This document shows positions 61,201 to 64,000 of a stretch of DNA of 64,000 bases, piece by piece. A model generated the notes under the pieces. The model ran no database searches, was not told the DNA's origin, and was given only the letters and a program-made list of their open reading frames with translations. A program made the position numbers and the translations under genes. The DNA is from Eutrigla gurnardus. Lineage: Eukaryota; Chordata; Actinopteri; Perciformes; Triglidae. How positions within the stretch are numbered: the stretch's first letter is position 1; each line of letters opens with the position of its first letter. The stretch lies in NCBI GenBank assembly GCA_963514095.1, contig OY741279.1, positions 7,896,322 through 7,960,321 on the forward strand, written 5' to 3'.

Positions 61201-64000
61201 ATATCCGTCTGGTTGAGTCTGTGGCACTCATCTTATCACATGCACGCGCACGTGAACGCGCTCACGGAGAGGGGGGGGGGGGGGGGGTAGGACAGCAGTG
61301 GTATTCAACAGACAATTATGAGAATGCCTAAAATTAGCCTCCATAAGGGATAGCAGTGTTTTTTTCTGCATCTCCACTGGCTCTATTTATTGTTCCGTCT
61401 GTTGCCAAGGTTAACTACACGTCAGGGCTCCTACGTCAGTGCGTTCTTTCCATTTTTTTAGATTTGCAAGCATAGCGCGATGACGTCGAGCTTCCGTGCC
61501 CAAATTTAGGACGCTGCCGCGACTCGCTCGCTGCTGTTTGCCAGCAGAATGCAGAGACGGGCTTTTTCCTGTATAACGCAGACATCTTTCTTATTTCTAG
61601 CTGGGTTTTTCACCGCCGATCAATCAGATTGGCTTGTTGGGATATGGGAACCAGGAAAACGTGAGCTTTCATAACCGAAACGATGTGTTTTTTTTTAAAA
61701 TACGTGCTCAGCTCGTTGCAAGACAACCGCTGCACACGCGCACACACACATGCACGCTTGTGGTTATACAAGGCAAATCGCGAGAGGATCCGAAAGCACC
61801 GTTTTTGACCACGATGTACGTTGGCCTAATCTATTCTGTTCTCCCGGAAGGTCGCACAAATATCACCTCCCACAGACCAACACGCGCACACAGAGTTACA
61901 GCACAATGCAAGAAGAAGGGAGTCGTCAGAAATAATTCATAAAGGCACTGACAGCAGTTTGGACTAGGGCAGTCAGACAACTGGACATGAGCTGTAAAGT
62001 GTCAGTCTGCAAAGTCGTGTGTTTTCTTCAGCCTGCTCTAACTCTTCATCCCCACTAGACAGACTAGACTCTAAAATGCACCTCCTCTGGAAGCACAACT
62101 GGGCCGAAATGAATACTGCTGTGCCATGAATGACGAGTAGCCTACATGTAAGTATCTAATTTTGAAGATGGTGATCTAGAAACTCAATTCACTAATGTAG
62201 CTTGTTATCTTTAATGACAGTCTGCAGGCAAACACACAAAGACCTAATGTGGGCCAAACCCCTGACTTATAAGTCTTATGTGTTTCTCCCCCTCAGAAAC
62301 ATACAGACACATTCATTTCTCGACATGGTTTTCATGAAATCTTGAACATTTGTGTGACAGGAGGAGAGCGTATGGCACAGGTTTAACATAATTCAGTATA
62401 TTCTGTACAAAGAATCTTTCCTAAACACACATTTTTATTATAAGGACTAATGTATAAACAAGTCATCACTAACTCAGTGGCCAGTGATGATTTCCAGTCC
62501 ATATAAATCTGGCCATGTCGTCATTGTGTGACTGCCTTGTGCTTCTTTTCTGCTGAGTTTCATCAAATTGATTATCATATCAGATGCTCTATTGATTTCA
62601 TTTGATTTTTTACGCACTATGCCATTAATCCTTTCCAACCCCTCCCTTCTACTTCTCATTCTTCCACCTCACTTGCCTTTTTTCCAACTTTTATCAATAT
62701 TTCACCACCAAGAGATCATCAGATTGCTAAATGGCTTCGCACAGGAAATGCGTGGTGTGTGCGTGTGACGGACACGTCGAGTGGAAGACTACTATGCACA
62801 ATAATAACTAACTTACTCTGACGTCCGTGCCTTTCCAGTGTGTGGACACACCCTTTTTGTGCAACAGCACCTTGATAGCAGCAGTCGTTTCTCTGCTTCC
62901 TGTACGGACACGGGCCTCTTCCAAAGTACATCCGACAAATAAAAAGATAAAACAATTGGAATGTGGTGAAGAGACTTTAAAGTTGCTGAAATGCGACGCT
63001 ACTTCCTTGAGTCTTGCTTGCAGAGCACTCACCTGGTCTTTTTTAGCATCTTGTTTTGTTAGCACTGTGATGTTGTATAACAGCTGAATTCTAAGTACCT
63101 ATCTGTTTTCCCCGGCACTTAAGCAGAGCCTCTTTTTTTTTCCCTCAATAAAGCCTGGATGTGCGACCATGCAGCGCCTACTAACTCCGTCTATTAATAC
63201 CTCCTCGCTTGCCCAAGGGAGAAGGGGTAGCGGCAGAAATAGCAGGTGCCTATTGCTTCTTTTAACATCAGCATCAACAGCAGTAAAATTAGACCACTAT
63301 GACGCCAACATACGTCGGTGCTGCAACCCAGGGGAGGAACCAGGCAGCGTAAGCCCGACAGAAAGAGAGGAGGGAAGCGAGAGCGAGGCGATGGGAGGGG
63401 GAGTATAGAAGAAAAATGATGAGCATATGAGGACAGCAGGGAGGGAGACAGACAGAGATCCCTGCCTGGGTCTAATTGTGAGCATGGTGGTGATGAAACA
63501 GCCGAGTTTGCCTCCACGCCACGACGACAAGCGCAATTTACCTCGACTCCAAATCCATCGCCTGATACCTTGCATTTGTAAAGATATGAAAGATTTACAA
63601 AGCCACAAATACTTCAGTGTTTCCCCCCATAGCTGAGTGACAGAGTGATATACAGTTATTTGCATTTTTAGTGAAGAAAATGACACAATTCCTGAAATAT
63701 TCCTTTCATTGTTTTACTGTCAACAGTGAGTTTCTATGCCACAGTCTGTGTGTTCACCGTCGGTCTGGGGTGACAAATCAAATGTAGGTTTGAACCCAGT
63801 CTGGATTCTTCGCTCTTATCAGTGCATGGTCTGATTTCTGTTTGCATTCTCAGTATCTAGAGGTGATTAGCACAACTCCGAGGATGACTGCTGTGGATTG
63901 AAGGGTGTGTAGAGACTTGCGTCATCATATGTGCTGATTTAAGGAAGTATTCCATTATGCCGACTCAGACTTTCAGGCTGAATCAGTGGCCAGAGGTGAT
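61201..64000. other. Downstream flank of fos
   Basis: No recognised gene. A G homopolymer lies at about 61269-61287. A CpG-rich stretch with three CRE-like motifs is at 61380-61560. A coding-looking frame of 85 codons lies on the minus strand at 62808-63065 but was not identified. Confidence 0.5.
61380..61560. promoter_or_regulatory. CRE-rich segment downstream of fos
   Basis: ACGTCA occurs at 61419-61424 and 61433-61438, and TGACGTCG at 61481-61488, within a locally CpG-rich stretch starting about 0.2 kb after the fos polyadenylation signal. Mammalian Fos is flanked by activity-regulated enhancers that bind CREB and SRF; this is a candidate analogue by position and motifs only. Confidence 0.4.

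Overview
The window is nuclear DNA of a ray-finned fish, most likely a percomorph teleost. The evidence is GT-AG introns, many of them only 80-400 bp, vertebrate gene families, AATAAA signals, abundant CA, GT, TTA and GAT microsatellites, hAT-type elements, and an AAGTACTTAAGTAAA-rich dispersed repeat that I associate with percomorph genomes. I see no bacterial, plasmid or phage features, no CRISPR array and no RNA gene.

Layout from left to right: (1) 1-13.8 kb, the 3' two thirds of ylpm1 (+), whose 7.46 kb intron is filled by a hAT-type insertion, a foldback repeat and other repeats. (2) 15.5-20.4 kb, prox2 (-), a prospero-type transcription factor. (3) 20.9-25.6 kb, dlst (+), the E2 subunit of the 2-oxoglutarate dehydrogenase complex, head to head with prox2. 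(4) 29.2-32.1 kb, a 13-exon leucine-rich-repeat gene, lrrc74a-like (-). (5) 34.0-43.5 kb, jdp2 (-), an AP-1 repressor whose coding exons lie about 7.7 kb from the probable first exon. (6) 51.0-54.4 kb, a divergent Fos-family gene (-). (7) 58.5-61.2 kb, a canonical c-Fos orthologue (+), with serum response element, CRE-like site and TATA box. All seven coding sequences were rebuilt by joining exons at splice sites. Reading frame closes exactly for each, with proteins of 941 (partial), 580, 447, 460, 163, 387 and 380 residues.

The gene set matches human 14q24.3 (YLPM1-PROX2-DLST ... FOS-JDP2). The genes that lie between DLST and FOS in mammals are absent, LRRC74A sits there instead, and JDP2 is inverted relative to DLST. 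There is no operon-like arrangement. The functional theme of the right half is AP-1: two Fos proteins and JDP2, all bZIP partners of Jun, embedded in DNA with several AP-1, CRE and SRE-like sites.

The most interesting signals are the divergent pair of Fos genes. The minus-strand copy has lost the ERK-docking FxFP motif and the RSK site, and carries its CArG/ETS site in a distal position. Next come the CRE-rich CpG segments around the pair, and two coding-looking stretches that I could not assign to a gene. I did not find a wholly new biological system.
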